This document shows, in pieces, positions 47,895-57,473 of a stretch of DNA of 64,000 nt. A program made the translations under genes and the position numbers. The notes beneath the pieces are model-generated. The model searched no databases and was not told where the DNA came from. It saw only the letters and a program-made list of their open reading frames with translations. Position 1 is the stretch's first letter. Every line of letters begins with the position of its first letter. The stretch comes from Prevotella sp. GTDB taxonomy: Bacteria; Bacteroidota; Bacteroidia; Bacteroidales; Bacteroidaceae. The stretch lies in the NCBI GenBank assembly GCA_003447235.1, contig DLZV01000008.1, positions 45,020 through 109,019 on the forward strand, written 5' to 3'.

Positions 47895-49337
47895 ATGGCA
47901 AGTTTGAAAAGTTTGGCTAAGGACACGGCCATCTATGGGCTGAGCAGCATCGTGGGACGTTTTCTCAACTACCTGCTCGTACCCCTCTACACGGCAAAGA
48001 TGAGCGCCGAGAGCGGCGGCTACGGCGTCATCACCAATATGTATGCCTACACCGCACTGCTGCTCGTCATCCTCACCTACGGTATGGAGACCACCTTCTT
48101 CCGCTACGCCAACAAGGAGGGGGAGGATGCGCGACGCGTCTATTCGACAACCTTATGGATGGTGGCGGCGACCAGTGCGATCTTCGTACTGCTCGTGCTG
48201 GCATTCATCCACCCGATTAGTTCCTTCATGGGGTATGCTGACCACCCCAGCTACGTCTGGGTGATGGCAGCAACGGTGGCTCTCGATGCATTCCAATGCA
48301 TTCCCTTCGCCTACCTGCGCTATCAGAAGCGGCCCATCAAGTTTGCCTCGCTCAAACTGCTTTTCATCGTACTCAACATCGCACTCAACCTCCTCTACTA
48401 CGTCATTCTCGGCGGTACAGAGGTGGGCTACGCCTTCTATATCAACCTGGCCTGCACTGGATCTATCACATTCTGCTTCTGGCAGGAGCTGCGCGGCTTC
48501 GCAGCGGGTTTCGATCGAGGGCTGATGCGACGGATGCTCACCTACGCATGGCCGATTCTCATCCTCGGCATTGCTGGCATTCTCAACCAGACGGCAGACA
48601 AGATTCTCTTTCCCTATCTCTACAAGGCGGGTAATGCCCATTCGGAACTGGGCATCTATGGTGCAGCCTCGAAGGTGGCGATGATTATGGCAATGATCAC
48701 ACAGGCATTCCGCTACGCCTATGAACCTTTCGTCTTCGGAAAGTCGAAGGATAAGGACAACCTCGACACCTATGCCAAGGCGATGAAGTATTTCCTCATC
48801 TTCACCCTGCTGGCCTTCCTCTGCGTGGTGGGCTATATGGACATATTGCGCCACATCATCGGGCGCGACTACTGGCCTGGACTGCGGGTCGTGCCGATCG
48901 TGATGGCGGCAGAGATCATGATGGGTATTTACTTCAACCTTAGCTTCTGGTATAAATTGATTGACAAAACGATATGGGGTGCGGTGTTCTCGGGGGCAGG
49001 ATGTCTGGTACTGATAGGCGTAAATGTCGTGTTTGTGCCGCAATACAGCTACATGGCGTGTGCCTGGGCAGGCTTTGCGGGCTATGCCACAGCCATGATC
49101 CTCTCCTATTTTGTCGGTCAGCGCAAATTCCCCATCAATTACCCCATCGGACAGATGATGGTCTATGTCGGCCTGGCCGTAGTCCTCTTTGCGGCAATGA
49201 ACTGGGCCAACAATACCTTGGGAACGGTGGCGGCCCTCGGCGTCAACACATTGCTCATCGGCATCTTCGTAGCCTACACGGTGATGAAAGATCTGCGTCA
49301 CGCACGCAAACCCATTCACACGAACAAAAAACAATAG
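47895..49337 (+). CDS. Wzx-like polysaccharide flippase (MOP superfamily)
   Basis: A 480-residue integral membrane protein with 12-14 predicted helices from LLLVILTYGMETTFFRYAN onward. The N terminus MASLKSLAKDTAIYGLSSIVGRFLNYLLVPLYT is typical of lipopolysaccharide or capsule flippases in Bacteroidetes. It would move lipid-linked sugars across the inner membrane. No other polysaccharide genes adjoin it except the glycosyltransferase 1.5 kb upstream. The DUF4369 lipoprotein starts only 4 bases later, so they are probably one transcript. Confidence 0.9.
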   Translation: MASLKSLAKDTAIYGLSSIVGRFLNYLLVPLYTAKMSAESGGYGVITNMYAYTALLLVILTYGMETTFFRYANKEGEDARRVYSTTLWMVAATSAIFVLLVLAFIHPISSFMGYADHPSYVWVMAATVALDAFQCIPFAYLRYQKRPIKFASLKLLFIVLNIALNLLYYVILGGTEVGYAFYINLACTGSITFCFWQELRGFAAGFDRGLMRRMLTYAWPILILGIAGILNQTADKILFPYLYKAGNAHSELGIYGAASKVAMIMAMITQAFRYAYEPFVFGKSKDKDNLDTYAKAMKYFLIFTLLAFLCVVGYMDILRHIIGRDYWPGLRVVPIVMAAEIMMGIYFNLSFWYKLIDKTIWGAVFSGAGCLVLIGVNVVFVPQYSYMACAWAGFAGYATAMILSYFVGQRKFPINYPIGQMMVYVGLAVVLFAAMNWANNTLGTVAALGVNTLLIGIFVAYTVMKDLRHARKPIHTNKKQ

Positions 49338-49341
49338 AATC

Positions 49342-50529
49342 ATGAAGATAGACAAGCGCGAACATCGCTTCGCAGGCATCCTCTCGCTCTTCGCCCTACT
49401 GCTTCTGGCAAGTTGTACGGGGGAGCAATTCCACGTTTCGGGAACGATTGGCAACGCCAAGGACTCGACGCTCTACTTCGAGCACAACACGCTCGACGGA
49501 TTCAAGGTAGTGGACTCCGTGAAGTTGGACGACAAGGGGCAGTTTGCCTTTGCCGGCGACAAGGCCAACAACCCAGAGTTTTACCGTCTGCGCATTGCCG
49601 GACAAATTATCAACATCGGTATTGACTCGACAGAGACGGTACAACTGGAGGCCTCCTACCCAATGATGGCCACCAACTACAAGGTGGAAAACTCCTATGA
49701 GAACGAGAAAATACGCGAACTGGCCCTGAAGCAAATCGCCCTGCAAGCACAATGCAACCAGCTTGTCATGAGCGACACGGGCAACGTGGATGCTGCCATC
49801 GACCTGCTGATACGAACCTATAAGGACGACGTGATGCGCAACTACATTTTCAAGGAGCCGATGCGGGGCTATGCTTACTTCGCTCTCTTCCAGTATGTGG
49901 TCATCAACGGCAATCCCATCATGATCTTCAACCCACGCATGGATGCCACAGACAACAAAGTCTTCGGCGCAGTCGCCACCTCGTGGGACACATTCTACCC
50001 GAACACGGAGCGCACACAGAACCTGCACAACATCACGCTCAAGGGCATGAAGGACGAGCGCATCGTGGAAAACAACAAGCGGACCATGGCGGCAGAGACC
50101 GCCAAGGTGCAGGAACTCGGCGTGATTCCCATCACACTGCCCGACAACCACGGACAGCAGCAGAGCCTCACCTCGCTCAAAGGCAAGGTAGTGATGCTCG
50201 ACTTCCATGTCTTCGGATCGAAAGAGTCAGCACAACGCATCATGGTCTTGCGACAATTGTATGACAAGTATCACGCTCAGGGCTTCGAAATCTACCAGGT
50301 CAGCTACGATACCAACGAGCATTTCTTCAAGACTCAGACGGAATCGCTGCCTTGGATCTGTGTATGGGATCCAGAAGGAGGCGACTCGCAGACGCTCGTA
50401 AGCTATAACATCCAAAGCATCCCGACCTACTTCATCATCGACCGCAACAATCAGCTGCAGAAGCGCGATGTGCAGATCCAGGACTTGGATGCGGAGATCC
50501 AGCACTGGCTGGGACAGGGGGCGCAGTAA
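49342..50529 (+). CDS. DUF4369 lipoprotein with a degenerate thioredoxin domain
   Basis: A 395-residue lipoprotein; lipobox LLASC with Cys25. The N-terminal DUF4369 beta domain (about 28-110, FHVSGTIGNAKDSTLYFEHNT) is followed by a helical linker and a thioredoxin-like domain (about 265-390, LTSLKGKVVMLDFHVFGSKESAQRIMVLRQLYDKYHAQGFEIYQVS). The usual WCxxC reads FGSKES (positions 291-296), so redox activity is lost; the cis-Pro loop IQSIPTYFIID is kept. It may bind rather than reduce partners. It lies between the flippase and dgt on the same strand. Confidence 0.85.
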   Translation: MKIDKREHRFAGILSLFALLLLASCTGEQFHVSGTIGNAKDSTLYFEHNTLDGFKVVDSVKLDDKGQFAFAGDKANNPEFYRLRIAGQIINIGIDSTETVQLEASYPMMATNYKVENSYENEKIRELALKQIALQAQCNQLVMSDTGNVDAAIDLLIRTYKDDVMRNYIFKEPMRGYAYFALFQYVVINGNPIMIFNPRMDATDNKVFGAVATSWDTFYPNTERTQNLHNITLKGMKDERIVENNKRTMAAETAKVQELGVIPITLPDNHGQQQSLTSLKGKVVMLDFHVFGSKESAQRIMVLRQLYDKYHAQGFEIYQVSYDTNEHFFKTQTESLPWICVWDPEGGDSQTLVSYNIQSIPTYFIIDRNNQLQKRDVQIQDLDAEIQHWLGQGAQ

Positions 50530-50553
50530 AACAAAGACAAGGAGGAAAACGAT

Positions 50554-51894
50554 ATGGACTGGCTTCGACTCATTTCCAACAAGCGGCTGGGACAGGAAAC
50601 GCGCCACCCGCTACGCCATGACGACCGATCGGAGTTTAAGCGCGACGGCGACCGACTGATCTATTCGGCTCCGTTTCGACGTTTGCAGAACAAGACGCAG
50701 GTCTTCCCGCTCCCAGGGTCGGTCTTTGTCCACAACCGATTGACCCACTCCTTGGAGGTATCATCGCTGGGAAAGTCGCTGGGCGACGACGTGGCACGCA
50801 TCCTCACGGATCGACACCCACACCTCCGCGGGACACTTTTCGAGGAGATTGGTACGATAGTGCAGACTGCAGGACTTGCCCACGATATGGGCAATCCTCC
50901 TTTCGGACATAGTGGCGAGCAAGCGATACAGAGTTTCTTCACAGAAGGACCTGGCAGCGACCTGAAGAAAAAGGTGAGCGCGCGCTTCTGGGATGACATC
51001 ACCCACTTCGAGGGCAATGCCAACGCCTTCCGCCTGCTTACTCACCAGTTTCAGGGTCGTCGTTTCGGTGGATTCGTCATGACCTATTCGACATTGGCGG
51101 CTATCGTCAAATACCCGTTCAGTTCCAATTTGGCAGGCTCGCACGGCAAGTTTGGCTTCTTCGAATCAGAGCGCGAGGACTTCGAGCGCATTGCTGAGGA
51201 CCTCGGCATGCGCTGCTTGGAGCACGGCGAAGGTACTTCCGTCCGCTATGCGCGTCATCCGTTGGTGTTTCTGATGGAAGCTGCAGACGACATCTGCTAT
51301 GAGATCATGGATATCGAGGATGCCCACAAACTACACCTATTATCGTTTGAGGAGACTGCCGACCTACTCCTGGGCTTCTTTGATGAGCGAGAAAGACAAG
51401 GCATTCGCCAGCGTCTGATAGAGGAGGAGGTGACAGACGAAAACGAGCAGGTAGTGTATATGCGTGCCTGTGCAGTCGGTGCTTTGGAACGGGAATGCGT
51501 ACAGGCGTTTGTCAATCACGAGGAAGAGATACTTGAAGGATCCTTTCAAGGACCGCTCGTCAGACATATCAACGAACTCCAACGCCAAGCGTACTGCCGT
51601 TGCTCTGAGGTGTCGAAGGCCAAAATATACCGCTCCAAACCAGTTCTCGACGTGGAACTGTCGGGCTATAAGATCATGGAGACCCTCATGGAAGCCCTAA
51701 TCAATGCGGCAGTAGAGCCAGAGAAATATCACAGCCAGCAACTCATCCGTCGCTTTTCGAGCCAGTACGACATCCACAACCCGTCGCTGGAGAAACGCGT
51801 CATGGCCGTCATCGACTATATCAGTGGCATGACGGATGTCTATGCGCTCGACATCTATCAGAAAATCAATGGCATCAGTTTGCCGATAGTATAG
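50554..51894 (+). CDS. dgt: dGTP triphosphohydrolase
   Basis: A 446-residue HD-domain enzyme that splits dNTPs into nucleoside and triphosphate. The HD motif is present: VHNRLTHSLEVS (His), GLAHDMGNPPFGHSGE (HD) and MEAADDICYEIMDIED (second Asp). The start MDWLRLISNKRLGQE is typical of Bacteroidetes Dgt. It follows the DUF4369 gene by 24 bases, so it may be in the same transcript. Confidence 0.93.
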   Translation: MDWLRLISNKRLGQETRHPLRHDDRSEFKRDGDRLIYSAPFRRLQNKTQVFPLPGSVFVHNRLTHSLEVSSLGKSLGDDVARILTDRHPHLRGTLFEEIGTIVQTAGLAHDMGNPPFGHSGEQAIQSFFTEGPGSDLKKKVSARFWDDITHFEGNANAFRLLTHQFQGRRFGGFVMTYSTLAAIVKYPFSSNLAGSHGKFGFFESEREDFERIAEDLGMRCLEHGEGTSVRYARHPLVFLMEAADDICYEIMDIEDAHKLHLLSFEETADLLLGFFDERERQGIRQRLIEEEVTDENEQVVYMRACAVGALERECVQAFVNHEEEILEGSFQGPLVRHINELQRQAYCRCSEVSKAKIYRSKPVLDVELSGYKIMETLMEALINAAVEPEKYHSQQLIRRFSSQYDIHNPSLEKRVMAVIDYISGMTDVYALDIYQKINGISLPIV

Positions 51895-52004
51895 AATCAG
51901 CGTTAGCCTTGCGGGCTATCGCTTGCTGACAAGCGCAATAAAACATCCTGAGGGGCACGACTTCGGAAAGAAGTCGCGTCGATAGTAGTTAGTGAAAGGG
52001 GTGG

Positions 52005-52664
52005 TTATTGTATTTCCAAGAGGCGTTCTCCTTGTGTGGTTGCCACACGGAGGCACACCTTGCCAACCTCGTGAAGCACTGCTGCAGGTACGCTGACGCA
52101 CGCATCCTGAGAATAATAGTCGGGCACGTCGTTCTGGTCATGTGCTAAAGTGAGCCAACAACAGCGTGTGCCATCAGCAAGGGTGGTGACAGAATCGCGC
52201 ACGATCCCTATCTTTTGTTGCGTAGGAGCATTTTCCTTGCGTCCCACCTTGATCGTGAGCACCAGGTTAAGATAGCGCTTGTCAGCCGAAAACCATGCTC
52301 GTGCATTGCCAATAGGGTCTTTCTTGACCGCCATTCCTTCTTTCCGATCCACGACGCCGGCCATCAAGACGGGAGTAAGGCCTTTGACGCTGGTCACTCC
52401 TTCGACCACCTGCCCATGGTAGAGCAAAGCACGACAAGTGGTGTCGGCTTTCTGCTTCAGCCATTGAGCCTGATAAGGAGGGGAAAAGGTGAGCCGCTGC
52501 CCGCCATCGGTGACGGCATAGGCCACCAATCCGTTGCCATTGGTCGTCACATCGGCCCATTCAGCAGAAAGATAAGACAACGGAGTGTCACCACTATCAT
52601 AGGAATCGGTTGTGCAAGCAGCCAGCAGGGCAGACCATATCGCCACAAAGATTATCTTTCTCAT
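52005..52664 (-). CDS. NigD-like lipoprotein
   Basis: A 219-residue lipoprotein: MRKIIFVAIWSALLAAC with Cys17 as the lipid site. The following TDSYDSGDTPLSYLSAEWADV and a beta sandwich with an OB-like N-terminal part match the NigD-like family found in Bacteroides next to bacteriocin-like loci. Function unknown. No bacteriocin gene is visible beside it. The DeoR gene lies upstream on the same strand, 78 bases away. Confidence 0.6.
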   Translation of the reverse strand: MRKIIFVAIWSALLAACTTDSYDSGDTPLSYLSAEWADVTTNGNGLVAYAVTDGGQRLTFSPPYQAQWLKQKADTTCRALLYHGQVVEGVTSVKGLTPVLMAGVVDRKEGMAVKKDPIGNARAWFSADKRYLNLVLTIKVGRKENAPTQQKIGIVRDSVTTLADGTRCCWLTLAHDQNDVPDYYSQDACVSVPAAVLHEVGKVCLRVATTQGERLLEIQ

Positions 52665-52742
52665 CCGCAGTAACCTTGATTAGTTTCCACCCTACTCACA
52701 CCATTCGCTTTTCTTTCTCTCTATTCCTTTGCTGTCACAGGA

Positions 52743-53534
52743 TCAAAGCATCGTGACGGAGGCGTTGCCACCATTAACGACAATCACCTCAATACCCATT
52801 TCCTCCAAAGCGGTACGGTCCGTGGGACGGATATTGCCGTCGGTGATAATCACATCGACCTCGTCCATACCACAAATCTTCGCAAAACCACGGCGTCCAA
52901 ACTTCGACGAGTCGGCAAGGACTATGTTCTTCTGTGCCACCCCCATCATCACCTTATTGAGATGGGCCTCACGAAGATCGGTCGTAGTGATGCCATACTC
53001 CAGGTCGATGCCATCGACACCAATAAAGAGTTTGCTAAAAGTGCAGCCAGCAAGCGTCTGCTCGCCATCGGGGCCTACTACCGAGAGACTGCTATGACGC
53101 AATCTGCCACCCAGCTGGATGACCTCTATCTCCGAATTGGCTGCCAAGGCCTCAGAAACCTTGATGGACGACGTGACCGCCGTGAACCTGGGACTGTGCT
53201 GAAGGCATTGTGCAAAAGCGGTAACTGTCGTGCCAGACGCGATGACAATGGAGTCGTTGGGCATGACAAGCTGGGCAGCTGCTGTGCCTATATTATATTT
53301 CTCCTCTGGAAAGAGCTTTTCCTTCTCGTTCACGGAACGGTTGGCCGTGAACGGATTGATCAGAATGGCCTTGCCATGACTACGGTATAAGCGTCCCTGG
53401 CGTTCCAAGTCGGTAAGGTCTTTGCGTATCGTAACCGCCGAGACCTGCAGGTTGTCGCTCAAAGCCGACACCAGAACCGACCCTTGCTTGAGCAGCTGGT
53501 CGAGGATGGCGGACTGTCTTTCTTCTTTGGTCAT
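52743..53534 (-). CDS. DeoR/GlpR family transcriptional regulator
   Basis: A 263-residue repressor-type protein. An N-terminal DeoR winged helix (about 1-57, ILDQLLKQGSVLVSALSDNLQVSAVTIRKDLTDLERQGRLYR) precedes a sugar-phosphate binding (DeoRC/ISOCOT) domain (about 75-240) with SGTTVTAFAQCL and VDGIDLEYGITTTDLREA. Such proteins sense phosphosugars. No sugar-use operon is adjacent, so its targets cannot be read from the window. Confidence 0.92.
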   Translation of the reverse strand: MTKEERQSAILDQLLKQGSVLVSALSDNLQVSAVTIRKDLTDLERQGRLYRSHGKAILINPFTANRSVNEKEKLFPEEKYNIGTAAAQLVMPNDSIVIASGTTVTAFAQCLQHSPRFTAVTSSIKVSEALAANSEIEVIQLGGRLRHSSLSVVGPDGEQTLAGCTFSKLFIGVDGIDLEYGITTTDLREAHLNKVMMGVAQKNIVLADSSKFGRRGFAKICGMDEVDVIITDGNIRPTDRTALEEMGIEVIVVNGGNASVTML

Positions 53535-53552
53535 AATTTACATTGGTTTATA

Positions 53553-53560
53553 CAAAAGTA
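53553..53560 (-). promoter_or_regulatory. Promoter -7 box of the DeoR gene
   Basis: TACTTTTG on the minus strand, about 18 bases before the start codon. No clear -33 element. Confidence 0.5.
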
Positions 53561-53719
53561 AGCATTTCTCTTTAACCATCCCACCTCTGTTTCGTTGATT
53601 AACTTTATTTAAATGAAAAACAATCCAAAACAGCTATTTCGGGTATCTTTTTGCTTGCTTACGCAAGAGAAACGAAAGTCATTCACGATATCAGCGTCAT
53701 TCAGAAACGAGATAAAACA

Positions 53720-54610
53720 TCAACTTTTGCGGAATGTGGACGGACTGACTCCGACATGATCCTTGAAGAATTTTCCAAGGAAACTCTGGTTGGGGAAGTT
53801 CAAATACTCCGCAATCTCCTTGATGCTCTTATCTGAATTTTTCAGCAACAGACGCAGTTCCAACACGACATAGTAGTCTATCCATTCGTTGGGCGTTCGC
53901 TTGCTGATGGTCTTGATGGTTTCGGATAGATATTTTGGGGTGATACAAAGCTGATGGGCATACCAACTGACGCGCCGCTCTTGCTTAAAATGGTCGCGGA
54001 CCAGACGGATATAGTTGAAGAACACTACCTCACCGCGCGAGAACCGCTTCTTTTCCCCCATTTGGTAGCGGTAGATGACGTTACTCATGTCGTAGATGAG
54101 TGCCTTCATCAGGGTGCTGACGAGTTCCCGACGGAAGTGGTGCTCAGGCTCCAGGATCTTTGCTATGATGGTGTCGATATAACTGGACAACACATTCGCC
54201 TCTCTTTCCGTCAACGAAAAGACAGGATGGAGCCGGGAAAAGAGGAAAAGCGTATTGAGGTCGCGGATGCCAGCGACGATATCGTTGAAGAAGTCATACG
54301 AGATCATAATCGCTATGCCGTCACAATCATCCGAGGCAAGGAAGTTCTCTATCAGCTGGCCTTCCCCGACGATGATGACATCGCCCTGCTTGATACGTGA
54401 CGCCTTGGCATCGACCGTATAGCTGGCCTCTCCCTGGGTGCAGAGAGCAAAGAAAAGACATTGCATCCGGCACGACTTCCACGGCAGAGGTACCTCACTA
54501 AAATGCTCATAGACAAGAAAATCCTCGCCTATGAAATGTCCCTTAGGATAGAAATCTCTCGCCTGAGCGACACTTACCTCTATAAAACTGCTCTCGTCCA
54601 TTATATACAT
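53720..54610 (-). CDS. AraC family transcriptional regulator
   Basis: A 296-residue regulator. The N-terminal part (1-190) is a cupin-like sensor domain. The C-terminal AraC DNA-binding domain (about 200-296) has two helix-turn-helices: YAHQLCITPKYLSETIKTISKRTPNEWID and SIKEIAEYLNFPNQSFLGKFFKDHVGVSPSTFRKS. A stem-loop ends two bases before ATG 54610; the second ATG (54601, MDESSFIEV) is an equally good start. Targets unknown. Confidence 0.9.
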   Translation of the reverse strand: MYIMDESSFIEVSVAQARDFYPKGHFIGEDFLVYEHFSEVPLPWKSCRMQCLFFALCTQGEASYTVDAKASRIKQGDVIIVGEGQLIENFLASDDCDGIAIMISYDFFNDIVAGIRDLNTLFLFSRLHPVFSLTEREANVLSSYIDTIIAKILEPEHHFRRELVSTLMKALIYDMSNVIYRYQMGEKKRFSRGEVVFFNYIRLVRDHFKQERRVSWYAHQLCITPKYLSETIKTISKRTPNEWIDYYVVLELRLLLKNSDKSIKEIAEYLNFPNQSFLGKFFKDHVGVSPSTFRKS

Positions 54611-54611
54611 T

Positions 54612-54640
54612 CCCCACCTCTCCCAAAGGAGGAGGTGGGG
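54612..54640 (-). promoter_or_regulatory. Stem-loop abutting the AraC start codon
   Basis: A GC-rich stem of about 12 bp with one bulge (ccccacctctcc with ggaggaggtgggg) sits in the leader just upstream of ATG 54610. It could hide the translation start. As a gyrB terminator it would lack a T-run. Confidence 0.5.
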
Positions 54641-54733
54641 GATTCGGTTTTATTCTATTTAAGTCATACTCCGACCACCCTGCGTAGCCTCATCGTGATC
54701 TCGTCACACACGGGCTACCCATCCACAAGTCGC

Positions 54734-56710
54734 TTATGCGTCGATGTTGGCGTAGGTGGCATTGGCCTCTATAAACTCGCGACGCGGCTCCACGTCGTCG
54801 CCCATGAGCATCGAGAAGATCTCGTCGGCCTCAGCAGCATTCTCAATCGTCACCTGCTTGAGCAGACGCGTCTTCGGATCCATGGTCGTCTCCCACAGCT
54901 GCTCGGGATTCATCTCTCCCAAACCTTTGTAGCGCTGTGTATGAACACCCTTGCCGTCCTCCACGCCATTGGCGTATTTGTCGAGGAAGATCTGGCGCTG
55001 CTGCTCGGTGTAGCAATACTCCGAAATCTTCTTGTAGGTACACTTATAGAGCGGCGGCGTAGCGATATAGAGGTGTCCCTCCTCGATGACGCGCGGCATG
55101 TAGCGATAGAAAAGCGTCATAATGAGCGTGTCGATGTGCGAGCCATCGACATCGGCATCGGTCATGATGATAATCTTGTCGTAGCGGAGCTTGTCGGTAT
55201 TGGCCTCAAAGTCATCCTGGCCGTCATCCACACCAAAGCGGACACCGATGGACTGGATGATATTCATCACCGACTCTGCCTCGAACACACGATGGCGCTG
55301 CACCTTCTCCACATTCAGGATCTTACCACGAAGCGGCAAAATAGCCTGGGTGTATCGGTCGCGGCCCTGCTTGGCTGATCCTCCTGCCGAGTCGCCCTCG
55401 ACCAGGAATATCTCAGCGCGCTTCGGATCACGTATGGAGCAGTCGGCAAGTTTGCCAGGAAGGCCACCACCACTCATCACGTTCTTGCGCTGCACACTCT
55501 CGCGAGCCTTGCGTGCGGCAATACGTGCCGTGGCTGCCAGCACCACCTTGTTGCAAATAAGCTTCGCCTCGTCGGGATGCTCCTCCAGATAGTCGGCCAA
55601 AGCTTCGCCGACAGCCTGCTGCACTGCTCCCGAGACCTCGCTATTGCCGAGCTTCGTCTTGGTCTGACCCTCAAACTGGGGTTCAGCCACCTTGATGGAG
55701 ATGACGGCCGTCAAGCCCTCACGGAAGTCGTCGCCCACAATGTCGATCTTCGCCTTCTCAATCTGCTTTGAGATCTGGGTGTCGTTGTCGGCATAAGCCT
55801 TCAGCGTCCTGGTCAGCGCGGTACGGAATCCCGTGACGTGGGTACCACCCTCGATGGTGTTGATATTGTTGACGTATGAATGAAGATTCTCATTGTAGTC
55901 CGTGTTGTACATGATAGCCACCTCGATGGGCACGCCCTGCTTCTCGGTCTTCAGGTAGATGACATCATCGAAGAGGTGGGTGCGATGGCGGTCGATGTAG
56001 CGGACAAACTCCTTGAGGCCCTCCTTGGCATGGAACACCTCCTGGCGTGTCTTGCCCGTCTCGGGATCAGGATGCTCATCCGTCAGGGTAATCTTCACGC
56101 CGGCGTTGAGGTAGGCCAGCTCCCGCATACGACGTGCGATGATTTCCCACTTGAAAGTCGTTGTGGTGAAGATAGTGCCGTCGGGCCAGAACTGCTGTCT
56201 CGTACCGTGCTTGTCCGTCTTTCCAACAATCTTCACGGGATACAAAGGCTTGCCCTGCTCATATTCCTGCTGGTAGATATTGCCGTCACGAAAGACCTGC
56301 GACATCATGTGCGTGGAGAGCGCATTCACACAACTCACACCCACACCATGCAGACCGCCAGACACCTTGTACGAGCCCTTGTCGAACTTACCGCCCGCAT
56401 GGAGGACAGTCATAACCACCTCCAGCGCGCTTTTGTGGAGCTTCTTGTGTTCATCGACAGGGATTCCACGACCGTCATCCTCCACGACAATCGATCCATC
56501 CGCACAGATCGTCACCTCGATGTGGCTGCAATAGCCCGCCATGGCCTCGTCGATGGAGTTGTCCACCGTCTCGTTGATGAGATGATGGAGACCCTTCTCG
56601 CTGATGTCGCCGATATACATGGCTGGACGCTTGCGCACAGCTTCCAAACCTTCAAGGACTTGTATGTTACTGGCCGAATAATTTTGTTCGGCAGCCTGAA
56701 TATCTTCCAT
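54734..56710 (-). CDS. gyrB: DNA gyrase subunit B
   Basis: A 658-residue type II topoisomerase ATPase subunit. The GHKL ATPase has ETVDNSIDEAMAG, VVEDDGRGIPVD and SGGLHGVGVSCVNALS. The transducer and TOPRIM domains follow (EIFLVEGDSAGGSAKQGRDR, MTDADVDGSHIDTLIMTLF) and the end is QRYKGLGEMNPEQLWETTMDP, which distinguishes GyrB from ParE in this phylum. It introduces negative supercoils together with GyrA (not in the window). Confidence 0.95.
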   Translation of the reverse strand: MEDIQAAEQNYSASNIQVLEGLEAVRKRPAMYIGDISEKGLHHLINETVDNSIDEAMAGYCSHIEVTICADGSIVVEDDGRGIPVDEHKKLHKSALEVVMTVLHAGGKFDKGSYKVSGGLHGVGVSCVNALSTHMMSQVFRDGNIYQQEYEQGKPLYPVKIVGKTDKHGTRQQFWPDGTIFTTTTFKWEIIARRMRELAYLNAGVKITLTDEHPDPETGKTRQEVFHAKEGLKEFVRYIDRHRTHLFDDVIYLKTEKQGVPIEVAIMYNTDYNENLHSYVNNINTIEGGTHVTGFRTALTRTLKAYADNDTQISKQIEKAKIDIVGDDFREGLTAVISIKVAEPQFEGQTKTKLGNSEVSGAVQQAVGEALADYLEEHPDEAKLICNKVVLAATARIAARKARESVQRKNVMSGGGLPGKLADCSIRDPKRAEIFLVEGDSAGGSAKQGRDRYTQAILPLRGKILNVEKVQRHRVFEAESVMNIIQSIGVRFGVDDGQDDFEANTDKLRYDKIIIMTDADVDGSHIDTLIMTLFYRYMPRVIEEGHLYIATPPLYKCTYKKISEYCYTEQQRQIFLDKYANGVEDGKGVHTQRYKGLGEMNPEQLWETTMDPKTRLLKQVTIENAAEADEIFSMLMGDDVEPRREFIEANATYANIDA

Positions 56711-56736
56711 GTTGCTTCATTTTCTTTTATAGACCG

Positions 56737-56768
56737 CAAAGGTACGAAAAAACATGCGAATACGGAAA
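56737..56768 (-). promoter_or_regulatory. Promoter of gyrB
   Basis: TTTC (56765-56768), 20 bases, TACCTTTG (56737-56744) on the minus strand. Confidence 0.7.
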
Positions 56769-56965
56769 TTTTTAATCGCCAAATCCCACGCTTTCGCCCA
56801 CCCAGGCGGTTAGGAACCAAGCTTTTTCCGACTTTGTCGCTTTTCACACACACCAAGACACGAACCATTGGAACGCAAAAGGGCATCCATCACACATCAT
56901 ATAGATATGCAATGGATGCCTTCGTTGGTGCTATAGACTTATAGAACCCTTTGAAAAGTTCTTAT

Positions 56966-57220
56966 TTATCCGAGAGCAACGATGTGCTTAGTGAGGCTTG
57001 ACTTGAGGTTGGCCGCCTTATTCTTGTGAATAATGTTGGTCTTAGCCAGCTTGTCCAGCATCTTCTGCACAGTCGGATACAGCTTCAGAGCTGTCTCCTT
57101 GTCCGTCGTGGCACGCAGTTTGCGAACGGCATTGCGCATCGTCTTAGCATAATACTTATTATGAAGCGTGCGAACCTTCTCCTGACGGATTCTCTTCAAC
57201 GATGATTTGTGATTTGCCAT
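56966..57220 (-). CDS. rpsT: Ribosomal protein bS20
   Basis: An 84-residue small-subunit protein: MANHKSSLKRIRQEKVRTLHNKYYAKTMRNAVRKL and KMLDKLAKTNIIHKNKAANLKSSLTKHI, both typical of S20, which binds 16S rRNA. It lies 34 bases downstream of tRNA-Glu on the same strand and is probably co-transcribed with it from the promoter at 57348-57379. Confidence 0.96.
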   Translation of the reverse strand: MANHKSSLKRIRQEKVRTLHNKYYAKTMRNAVRKLRATTDKETALKLYPTVQKMLDKLAKTNIIHKNKAANLKSSLTKHIVALG

Positions 57221-57254
57221 CTTTACTTGTTTTCTTCTTTTTTTTATTTTCTTG

Positions 57255-57326
57255 CAGTCCCTAGCAGAGTCGAACTGCTCTTTAGAGAATGAAAATCTCT
57301 CGTCCTAACCGATAGACGAAGGGACC
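57255..57326 (-). tRNA. tRNA-Glu (anticodon TTC)
   Basis: A 72-base cloverleaf on the minus strand. The acceptor stem is ggtccct/agggact with a G-U first pair, the D arm gtc...gac, the anticodon stem agaga/tctct with loop ttttcat (anticodon TTC), a 4-base variable loop and the T arm agcag-ttcgact-ctgct. The discriminator is G and CCA is not encoded. It is close to rpsT and shares its promoter. Confidence 0.95.
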
Positions 57327-57347
57327 CCTGCTAAATTTTTGCGGGTG

Positions 57348-57379
57348 CAAAGTTACTGCTTTTTTTCATTTCAGCCAAA
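57348..57379 (-). promoter_or_regulatory. Promoter of tRNA-Glu and rpsT
   Basis: TTTG (57376-57379), 20 bases, TAACTTTG (57348-57355) on the minus strand, about 15 bases before the tRNA. Confidence 0.8.
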
Positions 57380-57460
57380 TATTGCCAAGTAAAAATTATC
57401 TAAATGGCTATATTTTTGTGCCTTAGCTGCAATACTTGGTGGTTTGTCTGGCTTTTTTCA

Positions 57461-57468
57461 TACCTTTG
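57461..57468 (+). promoter_or_regulatory. Promoter -7 box of recO
   Basis: TACCTTTG ends five bases before ATG 57474. A short or absent leader is expected. No good -33 element at 19-20 bases. Confidence 0.5.
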
Positions 57469-57473
57469 CACAC

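Noticed and set aside
48153..49460. A 435-codon minus-strand frame opposite the flippase
   Set aside because: Its product is His/Glu/Asp-rich without domains and crosses the start of the next plus-strand gene.
52005..52664. Bacteriocin locus next to the NigD-like gene
   Set aside because: No small peptide, transporter or NigABC-like gene is adjacent; neighbours are regulators and dgt.
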